Shown piece after piece: positions 50,212-57,851 of a DNA stretch of 64,000 bases. The stretch's first letter is position 1. Each line of letters starts with the position of its first letter. The stretch comes from Gleimia sp. 6138-11-ORH1 (GTDB lineage: Bacteria > Actinomycetota > Actinomycetes > Actinomycetales > Actinomycetaceae). The position numbers and the translations under genes were made by a program. The notes under the pieces are model-generated. The model did not search any database. It had not been told where the DNA came from and was given only the letters and a program-made list of their open reading frames with translations. The stretch spans positions 78,612-142,611 of the forward strand of contig NZ_JANUXV010000003.1 of assembly GCF_024814355.1 (NCBI RefSeq), read 5' to 3'.

Positions 50212-52050
50212 CTACTTTTCGTTTTCTAATTCAGTAGTGATTTTTTCATGCACTGCCTGAATCTCTGGAGGGAGAGTAGCGAACTGCCCCAGATGCTTGC
50301 TGCGGTGTCCCATTTCTTCTTGCCACCGCTTTTTATCTATAGTGAGGATCCGTTCAAGATCCTTAGCCGGAAGTTCCAGGCCGGTCATTTCTAATTCCGC
50401 TTCAGTGGGGATTACCCCCACAGCAGTGCGGGTGCCGGATACTTTTCCGGCTTGGAAGTCGCGGAGCCACAGAAGTGGACGCAGGTTTTCCCGGTAGCCT
50501 GGCCAGAGGAAATGCCCATCTGCACTGTCACGTTGGAACCAGTTGACGTGTGCGAAGATTGGGACTTCTTTTAGCTGGCTCATGATGTTAATCCAGTGTT
50601 GGGCGTAGTCTCCTTCACTGTATGACATGAATGGGCGCATTGACATGGGGTCGTAGCGGAGCACACCTTCTAATCCTTCTGCTGCGAAGGTAGCTTCTGC
50701 TCCCAGAGTCAGTCCATCGTAGACGCCTTCGACGGCATTGGTAATTGCCCGTACCAGTGGTTCTCGGTCGCGAGCGCGCCCCCCGAAGATGATGGCGTCG
50801 ATGGGAACTCCTGCAGGAGCAAAAGCATCTTCAGCAACGGTGGTTACGTTGGTTAGGGCAGTGGTGAAACGACTATTGGGGTGTGCCCAAGGTTTAGTCA
50901 GGTCGGCTTTGTCTCTTTCACTGAGGAGTTTGCCGGTCCAGTCGCGCCATCCGGTTAGGTCACTTGGGTAATCTGGGGTTTTACCTTCCCACCAGACTTC
51001 TTGGGTGAGTTCGTTGTAAGCTACGTTTGTGAAGATTGCTCCTGAGGTGGGGTGGATTGCGTCGAGGGCGGCTGGGTTAGTTTCTTCGTTAGTGTCTTTA
51101 GCTACTCCGAATACACCGTTTTCTGGGTTCATGCCGTAGAGGCGACCATCTTCACCAATCCACATCCAAACAATGTCATCTCCGTAGAATTCGACTTTGT
51201 AACGGTCGCCTAAAGCGTCGGGTGGGAGGGTCATAGCTAGGTTAGTTTTCCCTGAGGCGGAGGGGAACCCACCACAGATATGGTAGGTTTTGCCGGTTTC
51301 TTTATCGACTATTCCTAAGAGCATGAATTGTTCGGCAAGGAATTTTCCACTTACCCAACCGTCATAGGAGGCTTGTCTTAGTCCGTGGGCAATTTTGCCC
51401 AGCAGGGCGTTACCTCCGTAAGCGGAACCGTAGTGGAGGATAGTGCGTTCATCTGCGATAGTGGCGAAGAGACGCTGGTCGTTTTCTGTTCCGTGTTCGA
51501 GTTTGTCGAGGTTGCCAGATACGTGGACGGCGCGAACGAAAAAATCTTTGTCTTTAAGTTGTGAGAAGTATTCTATGCCGACTCTGGCCATACGAATCAT
51601 TTGGAGGACGACTACCCGGTTATCGGTTAGTTCTACACCTGCAGCGTACTGCTGTAGGGGGCAGCCAGGAACGGACATCAGGTAGGGGACCACATACATG
51701 GTTTTATTTTCAGAGGCGCCGCGCATTCTTTCGATAAGTGTTTCTTTTACGGCGGCGGAGTGTTTCCAGTTGTTGTAGACTCCGCGGTCTGTTTCTTTGG
51801 CGGTGGCTACTACGGTACGTTCTTCTGAACGGGCTGTATCTTTTGGATGGGAGCGAGCGTAGAAGCATCCTTCGCCTACGGGAAGTAGTTCGCCGGCTTC
51901 CAGTGCTTCTTTTAAGAGACGGGCGTCATCATCTGCGCTGATTACTTCAATCCGATCAGGTTGGGTGATTTCTGCCCATTCTTTTACGAATTCAGAGATT
52001 GCTTGGTTGTTTATGCCCCCTGCTTGGAGGGCTTTTTCTATAGTTGTCAT
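50212..52050 (-). CDS. pckG: Phosphoenolpyruvate carboxykinase (GTP)
   Basis: 612 residues from ATG 52050, which has AGAGGTAAC upstream; a start at 52071 would add seven residues. It converts oxaloacetate and GTP to PEP and CO2. Motifs: the P-loop GGFPSASGKTNLAMTL, the FYGDDIVWMWIGEDGRLYGMNPENGVFGV metal site, FGGRARDREPLV and the nucleotide-clamping segment WFQRDSADGHFLWPGYREN. The hyper-reactive P-loop cysteine found in most GTP-PEPCKs (SACGKT) is Ser266 here (codon TCA on the minus strand). Two palindromes occupy the region between it and the DtxR-type gene. An octamer lies at 51063. Confidence 0.95.
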   Translation of the reverse strand: MTTIEKALQAGGINNQAISEFVKEWAEITQPDRIEVISADDDARLLKEALEAGELLPVGEGCFYARSHPKDTARSEERTVVATAKETDRGVYNNWKHSAAVKETLIERMRGASENKTMYVVPYLMSVPGCPLQQYAAGVELTDNRVVVLQMIRMARVGIEYFSQLKDKDFFVRAVHVSGNLDKLEHGTENDQRLFATIADERTILHYGSAYGGNALLGKIAHGLRQASYDGWVSGKFLAEQFMLLGIVDKETGKTYHICGGFPSASGKTNLAMTLPPDALGDRYKVEFYGDDIVWMWIGEDGRLYGMNPENGVFGVAKDTNEETNPAALDAIHPTSGAIFTNVAYNELTQEVWWEGKTPDYPSDLTGWRDWTGKLLSERDKADLTKPWAHPNSRFTTALTNVTTVAEDAFAPAGVPIDAIIFGGRARDREPLVRAITNAVEGVYDGLTLGAEATFAAEGLEGVLRYDPMSMRPFMSYSEGDYAQHWINIMSQLKEVPIFAHVNWFQRDSADGHFLWPGYRENLRPLLWLRDFQAGKVSGTRTAVGVIPTEAELEMTGLELPAKDLERILTIDKKRWQEEMGHRSKHLGQFATLPPEIQAVHEKITTELENEK

Positions 52051-52080
52051 GTTACCTCTTTGTTTTAACACGAATACCCA

Positions 52081-52095
52081 TCAAGAACTTCTTGA
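52081..52095. promoter_or_regulatory. 15-bp palindrome in the pckG promoter region
   Basis: TCAAGAACTTCTTGA: 7-bp arms around C, 31 bases before the pckG start codon. Candidate operator or leader hairpin. Confidence 0.45.
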
Positions 52096-52110
52096 TACCT
52101 AATAATCTAA

Positions 52111-52126
52111 CTACGTTGCAACGTAG
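52111..52126. promoter_or_regulatory. 16-bp perfect palindrome between pckG and the DtxR-type gene
   Basis: CTACGTTGCAACGTAG, 61 bases from pckG and 104 from the divergent regulator. The TTGCAA centre resembles operators of LacI-type sugar regulators; it does not resemble the TTAGGTTAG pattern of DtxR boxes. Confidence 0.5.
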
Positions 52127-52229
52127 ATTCAAGTTAGAAAGCAACTGAAAATGATTTTTCCGCAAAGATAAAAATAATATTCAGAGAAAATAAGCCAAAT
52201 GTCCTAAAAGCATTTGTTAAAATTCAGGC

Positions 52230-52901
52230 ATGTCTGAACTAAATATTTCTGCCAGCTACCAGAACTACCTCAAAACAATTTGGACGCTCGCGGAATGGTC
52301 TGAAGCTCCCATCACAGCCTCAGACATCGCCCAACGCGCCAAAGTAAAAATATCTTCAGCCTCAGACGCGATCAAAAGACTTAAAGCTCAGGGGCTAGTT
52401 GCCCATACACCCTACGGAGCCGTCTCACTAACCGCCCTCGGGAAAAAACTTGCCATAGAAGTAGTCAGAAGACATCGCCTCATCGAAACCTACCTGGTGG
52501 CAGAACTAGGATATACCTGGGACCAAGTCCACACCGAAGCAGATAACCTAGAACACTACGTATCCGATTTCTTTATCAGCAAAATCGAAGCAAAACTAGG
52601 CTACCCACAGACAGACCCACACGGAGATCCAATTCCAAATCCCGCTGGGAAAATAGAAAAATCCCCCCTCAGAAGACTTACAGACCTAAAAACCGGAACG
52701 AAAGTAGTAGTCAAACGAGTCTTTGACGATGACCCCAAATTGCTACAGTACTTTGCCGCCCAAGGAATAGAAATCGGTTCACAACTAACTGTCAAAGGAA
52801 ACCACCCCTATGCAGATGCAACCGAGTACGAAACTGAACAGCAGAAAATACTCACCTTAGGGAAAAACGCTACCGATGCGGTCCTGGTAGAGATAATCTA
52901 A
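52230..52901 (+). CDS. DtxR/MntR family metal-dependent regulator
   Basis: 223 residues. The N-terminal winged helix (YLKTIWTLAEWSEAPITASD, IAQRAKVKISSASDAIKRL, GLVAHTPYGAVSLTALGK) is followed by the dimerisation and metal domain: RRHRLIETYLVAELGYTWDQVHTEADNLEHYVSDF with the ligand His and Glu residues, and LGYPQTDPHGDPIP, the second His. The C-terminal ~70 residues form the FeoA/SH3-like domain. It represses or activates genes in response to Fe(II) or Mn(II). Which metal cannot be told. It is divergent from pckG and lies 49 bases before RNase P RNA. An octamer lies at 52433. Confidence 0.92.
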   Translation: MSELNISASYQNYLKTIWTLAEWSEAPITASDIAQRAKVKISSASDAIKRLKAQGLVAHTPYGAVSLTALGKKLAIEVVRRHRLIETYLVAELGYTWDQVHTEADNLEHYVSDFFISKIEAKLGYPQTDPHGDPIPNPAGKIEKSPLRRLTDLKTGTKVVVKRVFDDDPKLLQYFAAQGIEIGSQLTVKGNHPYADATEYETEQQKILTLGKNATDAVLVEII

Positions 52902-52950
52902 ACCTCACATCAACCTGCCCTCTAACTTTCGCATAGGCTACACTTAAAAC

Positions 52951-53318
52951 AGGAAGAGACCACTGGATGGTCGCCGTCTGGGAAACCAGAGGGAGGAACG
53001 TCCGGACTCCACAGGACACGGTGGTGGCTAACAGCCACCCGGGGTGACCCGCGGGAAAGTGCCACAGAGAATAAACCGCTACTTCAGGTAGTAAGGGTGA
53101 AACGGTGGTGTAAGAGACCACCAGAGATACAGGTGACTGTATCTGCTAGGTAAACCCCACCGGGAGCAAAACCAAGCAGTACACTGGGCTGTCCGTCTAA
53201 GGTGTACGGGTAGGTTGCTCGACTTTACTGGTAACAGTAAAGCTAGATAGATGACCATCGAAAAGGAACGCGGCAACGCACCTTGGAACAGAATCCGGCT
53301 TACAGGTGGTCTCTTCCT
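52951..53318 (+). ncRNA. rnpB: RNase P RNA, type A
   Basis: The 5' end (AGGAAGAGACCAC) pairs with the 3' end (GTGGTCTCTTCCT) to form P1. Conserved core: GAGGGAGGAACGTCCGGACTCC-type J3/4 region at about 53010-53031, ACAGAGAATAAACCGC-type region near 53066, GGTAAGGGTGAAACGGTGGTGTAAGAG-type at 53090-53117, and the late CCATCGAAAAGGAACGCGG-type and AACAGAATCCGGCTTACAG (P4 partner) near 53286-53304. It is transcribed right after the DtxR-type gene, probably from its own promoter in the 49-base gap. Confidence 0.96.
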
Positions 53319-53347
53319 ACAAAAACTGATTTGAAAAAACCTTCAGC

Positions 53348-53965
53348 CTACTTCTTTCCATAACGCCAATGCGTATAAAAAGCAGCCCCTAAACTAATCA
53401 AAGCAGCTAACCCAAAAGGAAGCACCGCACCTAAAATCCACGGCTGAATAAACTTTAAGAAAACCCCCGGTTCCTCCAAAGTCTGGAGGATTAAGTAACC
53501 CAAAGAAGTCACCAGCGCTAAAAGCAGAAAAATGAAAGCACCCGCATAAGACTGAGCCGACTGATAGGGAGTTACCACCTTATTAGGAGAAATCAGCAAA
53601 GGATTCGCCATCTCAGGAAGCATCGCCTCTGCCGGTTGCGAATTCGCCGCAGCTTGTTTCTGCGTTGCAGCCTGAGAATCTTGCGCAGCTGCACCTGAGA
53701 GCAAATGCGCATTAGCATCTAAAAGAGCCTGCTGAGCGTAAGCAGCAAGCATAGTTTTCCTGCGTTTATCTCCCCACAGACTGAGCGGCAAACTCACCAG
53801 GAAAAATAAGAGCGCACTGGGAGAAGCGATGATTAGAAAATAAGCTGGAGAAATAGTGGGTGAGTCAATGTTAAAACTGGTAGTCGCAAAAGCAACCAAG
53901 CCTCCCAACATCGTCAGGAAACTAGCAACCATTAGAAACTTGGCATTACGCAGAATAAAACGCAT
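53348..53965 (-). CDS. Hypothetical four-helix membrane protein
   Basis: 205 residues. Two hydrophobic helices near the N-terminus (about 9-30, FLMVASFLTMLGGLVAFAT, and 42-63, YFLIIASPSALLFFLVSLPL), a ~70-residue soluble Ala/Gln-rich middle (AAAQDSQAATQKQAAANSQP), then two more helices (about 140-160 and 172-195). Both ends are probably cytoplasmic. I recognise no domain. It is downstream of ppgK on the same strand (32 bases), so the two may be cotranscribed, and it converges with rnpB. Confidence 0.6.
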   Translation of the reverse strand: MRFILRNAKFLMVASFLTMLGGLVAFATTSFNIDSPTISPAYFLIIASPSALLFFLVSLPLSLWGDKRRKTMLAAYAQQALLDANAHLLSGAAAQDSQAATQKQAAANSQPAEAMLPEMANPLLISPNKVVTPYQSAQSYAGAFIFLLLALVTSLGYLILQTLEEPGVFLKFIQPWILGAVLPFGLAALISLGAAFYTHWRYGKK

Positions 53966-53997
53966 TAAACAACTTTCAGGCTAAGTACCAACAGATC

Positions 53998-54753
53998 TTA
54001 CGCGTGCTGGGAAGCAAATAAAGCAGCCCCCACAATCCCCGCAGTATTACGCAAGGCAGCTGGGTAAATGGGCGCGCGAAGCTCCAAATGAGGTAAGAAT
54101 AAATGATGATTTTCGCTAACCCCACCTCCGACGATAAATACGTCAGGACTAAACAGCATTTCTACATGAGAGTAGTAGCGCTGCAACCGCGGGATCCATT
54201 CTTCATAAGTCCACCCGTGTTTTGTTTTCTGGCCAGCAGAAACTTGAGTTTCAGCATCAAAACCATCTAACTCCAAATGTCCCAATTCCACATTCGGCCA
54301 AAGCTTCCCATCTAAAATGAAAGCCGACCCCACACCGGTACCTAAAGTAGTGACAATTACGGCTCCGGGTACGCCTTTAGCCGCACCATAAACAGCTTCG
54401 GCTAAGCCAGCTGCATCAGCATCGTTCACAGCAGTAATGGGACGGCCCAAAGTCCGCTCCATCAAATCAGAAACATTCTGCCCAGCCCACGACTGATCTA
54501 GATTCGCAATAAAAGGGATAACATTACGGATAACAGGCCCTGGGAAAGTAACCCCCACAGGAATATCAGGAGTAATCTTCAATTCATCTAAAAGCTCTTT
54601 ACAAGCTTCAGCTACCGCTTGTGGGGTAGCTGGCTGAGGAGTGGGGCGATAAGCAGAATCACCCATATATTCACCGGTTTCCAAATTGACTAAAGCGCCT
54701 TTAACGCCAGAACCGCCAATATCAATCCCAAAAGCAACTTTTTCTGCGGACAT
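53998..54753 (-). CDS. ppgK: Polyphosphate glucokinase
   Basis: 251 residues, ROK-family fold. It phosphorylates glucose using inorganic polyphosphate, and usually also ATP; it is characteristic of Actinobacteria. Phosphate 1 loop FGIDIGGSGVKGALV, catalytic Asp in AVNDADAAGLAEA, phosphate 2 TTLGTGVGSAFILDG and the PNVELGHLELDG segment fit PpgK, which lacks the CxCGxxGC zinc motif of ordinary ROK glucokinases. IVGGGVSENHHLFLPHL is the adenosine region. It complements the PTS and MalQ genes elsewhere in the window by dealing with free glucose. A terminator at 54801 separates it from map. Confidence 0.94.
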   Translation of the reverse strand: MSAEKVAFGIDIGGSGVKGALVNLETGEYMGDSAYRPTPQPATPQAVAEACKELLDELKITPDIPVGVTFPGPVIRNVIPFIANLDQSWAGQNVSDLMERTLGRPITAVNDADAAGLAEAVYGAAKGVPGAVIVTTLGTGVGSAFILDGKLWPNVELGHLELDGFDAETQVSAGQKTKHGWTYEEWIPRLQRYYSHVEMLFSPDVFIVGGGVSENHHLFLPHLELRAPIYPAALRNTAGIVGAALFASQHA

Positions 54754-54800
54754 TTCCCGCTCCTCCTTATAGAAGTTGAGTTATAGAAAATTCTAACGCA

Positions 54801-54838
54801 AAAAAGCTGCTCTCCACATCGAGTTAGAGCAGCTTTTT
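54801..54838. terminator. Terminator between map and ppgK
   Basis: 13-bp stem AAAAAGCTGCTCT (54801-54813) and AGAGCAGCTTTTT (54826-54838). The U tract forms in either direction; on the minus strand it closes panB-map. Confidence 0.85.
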
Positions 54839-54859
54839 ACTTTTACTACTTAAACTGCA

Positions 54860-55744
54860 TTAAGGTAGCGTAAGAATTTCACAACCGTCAGCAGTAACAA
54901 CCACCGTATGCTCATACTGAGCCGTCCGCGAACGGTCACTGGTAACCACCGTCCAGTTATCATCCCACTGCTGCCAAGTGTATTCCCCTAAGGTCAGCAT
55001 CGGCTCAACTGTAAAGACCATACCTTCTTCCAACAGAGTATTATGCGCCGGAGCCGCATCGTAATGCGGAATGATTAAACCAGAATGGAAAGCTTCCCCC
55101 ACACCATGCCCAGTGTAGTCTCGAACCACCCCGTAGTTAAACCGCTTCGCATACTTTTCAATCACTCGCCCAATGACATTAATTTCCCGACCCGGTTTAA
55201 TCGCTTTCAAACCACGCAACATGGCTTCTTCAGTGCGTTCACAAAGTAACCGAGATTCCTCATCAACCTCACCGACGTAAAACATTGCGCAAGTATCCCC
55301 ATGCACCCCATCTAAATAGGCAGTCACGTCAATATTCACAATATCGCCCTCTTCTAACGGGCGAGAATCTGGAATCCCGTGGCAAATCACCTCATTTACA
55401 GAGGTACAGCAAGACTTAGGGAAGCCCATATAGTCTAAGCAAGACGGGTAGGCTCCTTCAGAAATGATGTACTCATGCACGATCGCATCTAACTCATCTG
55501 TAGTTACCCCAGGTTTAACAGCTTTACCAGCTGCCTGTAACGCGCGGGCAGCAATCTGACCAGCACGCCGAATCTTCTCAATTGTTTCTGCAGATTTAAC
55601 GTCTGAAGCAGTAACTACCTCTGGGCCATCGTGAAAAAGATACTCCGGCCGTTCAATCTTCGCTGGCACAGCCCGCTTAGGGGAAATAACTCCCGGCTGG
55701 GTATTGCCCAAAGGGGCACGTAAAGCAAGTTTAGAAGCAGACAT
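54860..55744 (-). CDS. map: Methionine aminopeptidase, type I
   Basis: 294 residues. It removes the initiator Met from nascent proteins. Metal ligands lie in [20 protein letters not shown] (two Asp), [12 protein letters not shown] (His), [11 protein letters not shown] (Glu) and [11 protein letters not shown] (Glu). [20 protein letters not shown] is the family signature. The N-terminal ~40 residues extend beyond the shortest enzymes (AgMap1b-like actinobacterial form, with [11 protein letters not shown]). It starts 2 bases after the panB stop, so the genes are coupled. Confidence 0.95.
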   Translation of the reverse strand: MSASKLALRAPLGNTQPGVISPKRAVPAKIERPEYLFHDGPEVVTASDVKSAETIEKIRRAGQIAARALQAAGKAVKPGVTTDELDAIVHEYIISEGAYPSCLDYMGFPKSCCTSVNEVICHGIPDSRPLEEGDIVNIDVTAYLDGVHGDTCAMFYVGEVDEESRLLCERTEEAMLRGLKAIKPGREINVIGRVIEKYAKRFNYGVVRDYTGHGVGEAFHSGLIIPHYDAAPAHNTLLEEGMVFTVEPMLTLGEYTWQQWDDNWTVVTSDRSRTAQYEHTVVVTADGCEILTLP

Positions 55745-55746
55745 AT

Positions 55747-56577
55747 TTACTCCGATCGGTAGTTATTAGAAAAAGGGAAAGAACCATTCTTAACCGCTTC
55801 ACAATAATCAGCGGTAGCTTGCTGCAACGCAGTTCCCAGTTCAGCGAAACGATGTACGAAACTGGGAACCCACTCGGTCATTCCCGCCATATCAGACCAA
55901 ACCAGAACCTGCCCATCAGTTTCTGGGCCAGCACCAATCCCAATCACCGGAATGTCCAAAAGTTCAGTAACCTCAGCGGCTAACGGAGCTGGAACCAGTT
56001 CTAATACCAGTAGACAAACTCCAGCAGCTTGGAGCGCTAAAGCATCATCAATTACCTGCTGGCGAGCCTCCCCGCGTCCCTGCATCCGAGGGCCCCCCAA
56101 AGCATTTTCAGATTGGGGAGTAAAACCCAGGTGCCCCACCACAGGAATTCCCGAGGACGTCAGCAAACGTACCGCCTCTGAACGGGCGGCGCCCCCTTCT
56201 AACTTAACCGCATTAGCGCCTTGTTTCATTAGCTTCACCGCCGAATGGAAAGCCTGTTGCGCACCGCCCTCGTAAGAACCAAACGGTAAATCCGCCACCA
56301 CAAAAGGTTTTTTCACCGCGTGAGCAACCGCTCGGGTAGCAGTCTCCATATTCTCTAAAGAAACCTCTAAAGTTCCTTGGAAACCAAGCATGACGTTCCC
56401 GTACGAATCGCCAACTAAAAGAATATCCACCCCGCCAGCTTCTAAGATCCGTGCGGTTAAAGCATCGTAAGCAGTCAGCATAGTTAGCTTACGACCCGCT
56501 TGCTTAGCTTGTTTAAAATGATGAGTTCGCCAAACTTTAGGCTCATTAAACTCTGGCTTTTCCAAATTAATAGTCAT
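55747..56577 (-). CDS. panB: 3-methyl-2-oxobutanoate hydroxymethyltransferase
   Basis: 276 residues. It transfers a hydroxymethyl group from methylene-tetrahydrofolate to 2-oxoisovalerate, giving ketopantoate for CoA synthesis. Motifs: [77 protein letters not shown] and [22 protein letters not shown] with the catalytic Glu-type region LLVLELVP. It is the first gene of panB-map. No panC or panD is adjacent. An octamer lies at 56265. Confidence 0.95.
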   Translation of the reverse strand: MTINLEKPEFNEPKVWRTHHFKQAKQAGRKLTMLTAYDALTARILEAGGVDILLVGDSYGNVMLGFQGTLEVSLENMETATRAVAHAVKKPFVVADLPFGSYEGGAQQAFHSAVKLMKQGANAVKLEGGAARSEAVRLLTSSGIPVVGHLGFTPQSENALGGPRMQGRGEARQQVIDDALALQAAGVCLLVLELVPAPLAAEVTELLDIPVIGIGAGPETDGQVLVWSDMAGMTEWVPSFVHRFAELGTALQQATADYCEAVKNGSFPFSNNYRSE

Positions 56578-56757
56578 AAACCCAATTATGAGTGTTTTAA
56601 GTAAGTTTGCCTACTTCAGCGAACCAAAAAGGCCAACTTAACTCGAAAAGACGAAAAAACAGGCAGAAACAAATATTAGGTACGACACTAGATTCCCCTA
56701 AAAGCTCGAATCGCGCTATCTTAGTAGGTGGAAATGTCACTGTTAAGGATAAGAATC

Positions 56758-57849
56758 ATGGCCGCAGAAAACGAAGCGACGGAAATTAATCCACTGGATG
56801 AAAAGCAGATGGAAACCATTATTTCCAATGCCCTAAAAGCAATCGAAGAAACACAAAATCTTAAAGAATTTCAAGAGGTAAAGAAACTTCACTTTGGTGA
56901 AACTTCAGCAGTTGCCCTGGCCTCTAAAGCTATCGGAAAACTCCCGGGAAGTGACCGAGCTGCCGCTGGGAAAAACCTTGGAAAAGCCCGCGCCGCTATC
57001 CAAACGGCTCTAAATGAAAAACAAGTTATCCTCGAAGCTGCCAATGAAGCTCGCGTCCTCGCAGAAGAAACTGTAGATATTACAGCTCCCACCGAACGCG
57101 CGCTGAGCGGAGCTAGACACCCACTTGAAACCCTCATGGATGATATTTCCGATTACTTTGTTTCCCTGGGGTGGGATATTGCTGAAGGACCTGAACTGGA
57201 ACATGAATGGTTCAACTTCGACGCGTTGAACTTTGACATTGACCACCCCGCGCGACAAATGCAAGACACTTTCTACATTGACGGAACAACCGTGGGGGGA
57301 ACAGACCCCGCAGACGGGCACCTGGTGATGCGTACCCACACCTCACCAGTACAGGCACGCACCATGTTGCAACGCAACGTACCAATCTATGTAGCTTGCC
57401 CCGGGAAAGTATTCCGCTCCGATGAGCTAGACGCCACCCACACCCCAGTCTTTCATCAAGTCGAAGGGCTAGCGGTAGACAAAGGTTTAACAATGGCACA
57501 TCTTAAAGGCGTCCTCGACCATTTTGCGAAAGCCATGTTCGGGCCAGAAGCAAAAACCCGCCTACGTCCCTCCTTCTTCCCCTTCACCGAACCATCAGCC
57601 GAAATGGACCTGTGGTTCCCCCAGAAGAAAGGTGGGGCAGGTTGGATTGAATGGGGCGGATGCGGCATGGTAAACCCCAACGTTTTACGCGCCTGTGGGA
57701 TTGACCCGGAAGAATACTCAGGATTCGCCTTCGGAATGGGGATTGAACGCACCCTCATGCTTCGCCACTCCATCGCAGACATGCACGACATCGTTGAAGG
57801 AGATCAACGATTCTCCCTCCAGTTCGGCACCAACGGAAAGGGTAACTAA
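56758..57849 (+). CDS. pheS: Phenylalanyl-tRNA synthetase alpha subunit
   Basis: 363 residues from ATG 56758 (MAAENEATEINPLDEKQMET) with AAGGAT upstream; the frame opens at 56728 but the extra residues lie before that ribosome site. The N-terminal ~110 residues form the tRNA-binding coiled coil. Class II motifs: HPLETLMDDISDYFVSLGWD (motif 1), RTHTSPVQARTML and CPGKVFRSDELDATHTPVFHQVEGL (motif 2) and FAFGMGIERTLMLRHSIADM (motif 3). It is followed 2 bases later by pheT. No T-box or attenuator is visible upstream. Confidence 0.97.
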   Translation: MAAENEATEINPLDEKQMETIISNALKAIEETQNLKEFQEVKKLHFGETSAVALASKAIGKLPGSDRAAAGKNLGKARAAIQTALNEKQVILEAANEARVLAEETVDITAPTERALSGARHPLETLMDDISDYFVSLGWDIAEGPELEHEWFNFDALNFDIDHPARQMQDTFYIDGTTVGGTDPADGHLVMRTHTSPVQARTMLQRNVPIYVACPGKVFRSDELDATHTPVFHQVEGLAVDKGLTMAHLKGVLDHFAKAMFGPEAKTRLRPSFFPFTEPSAEMDLWFPQKKGGAGWIEWGGCGMVNPNVLRACGIDPEEYSGFAFGMGIERTLMLRHSIADMHDIVEGDQRFSLQFGTNGKGN

Positions 57850-57851
57850 AA

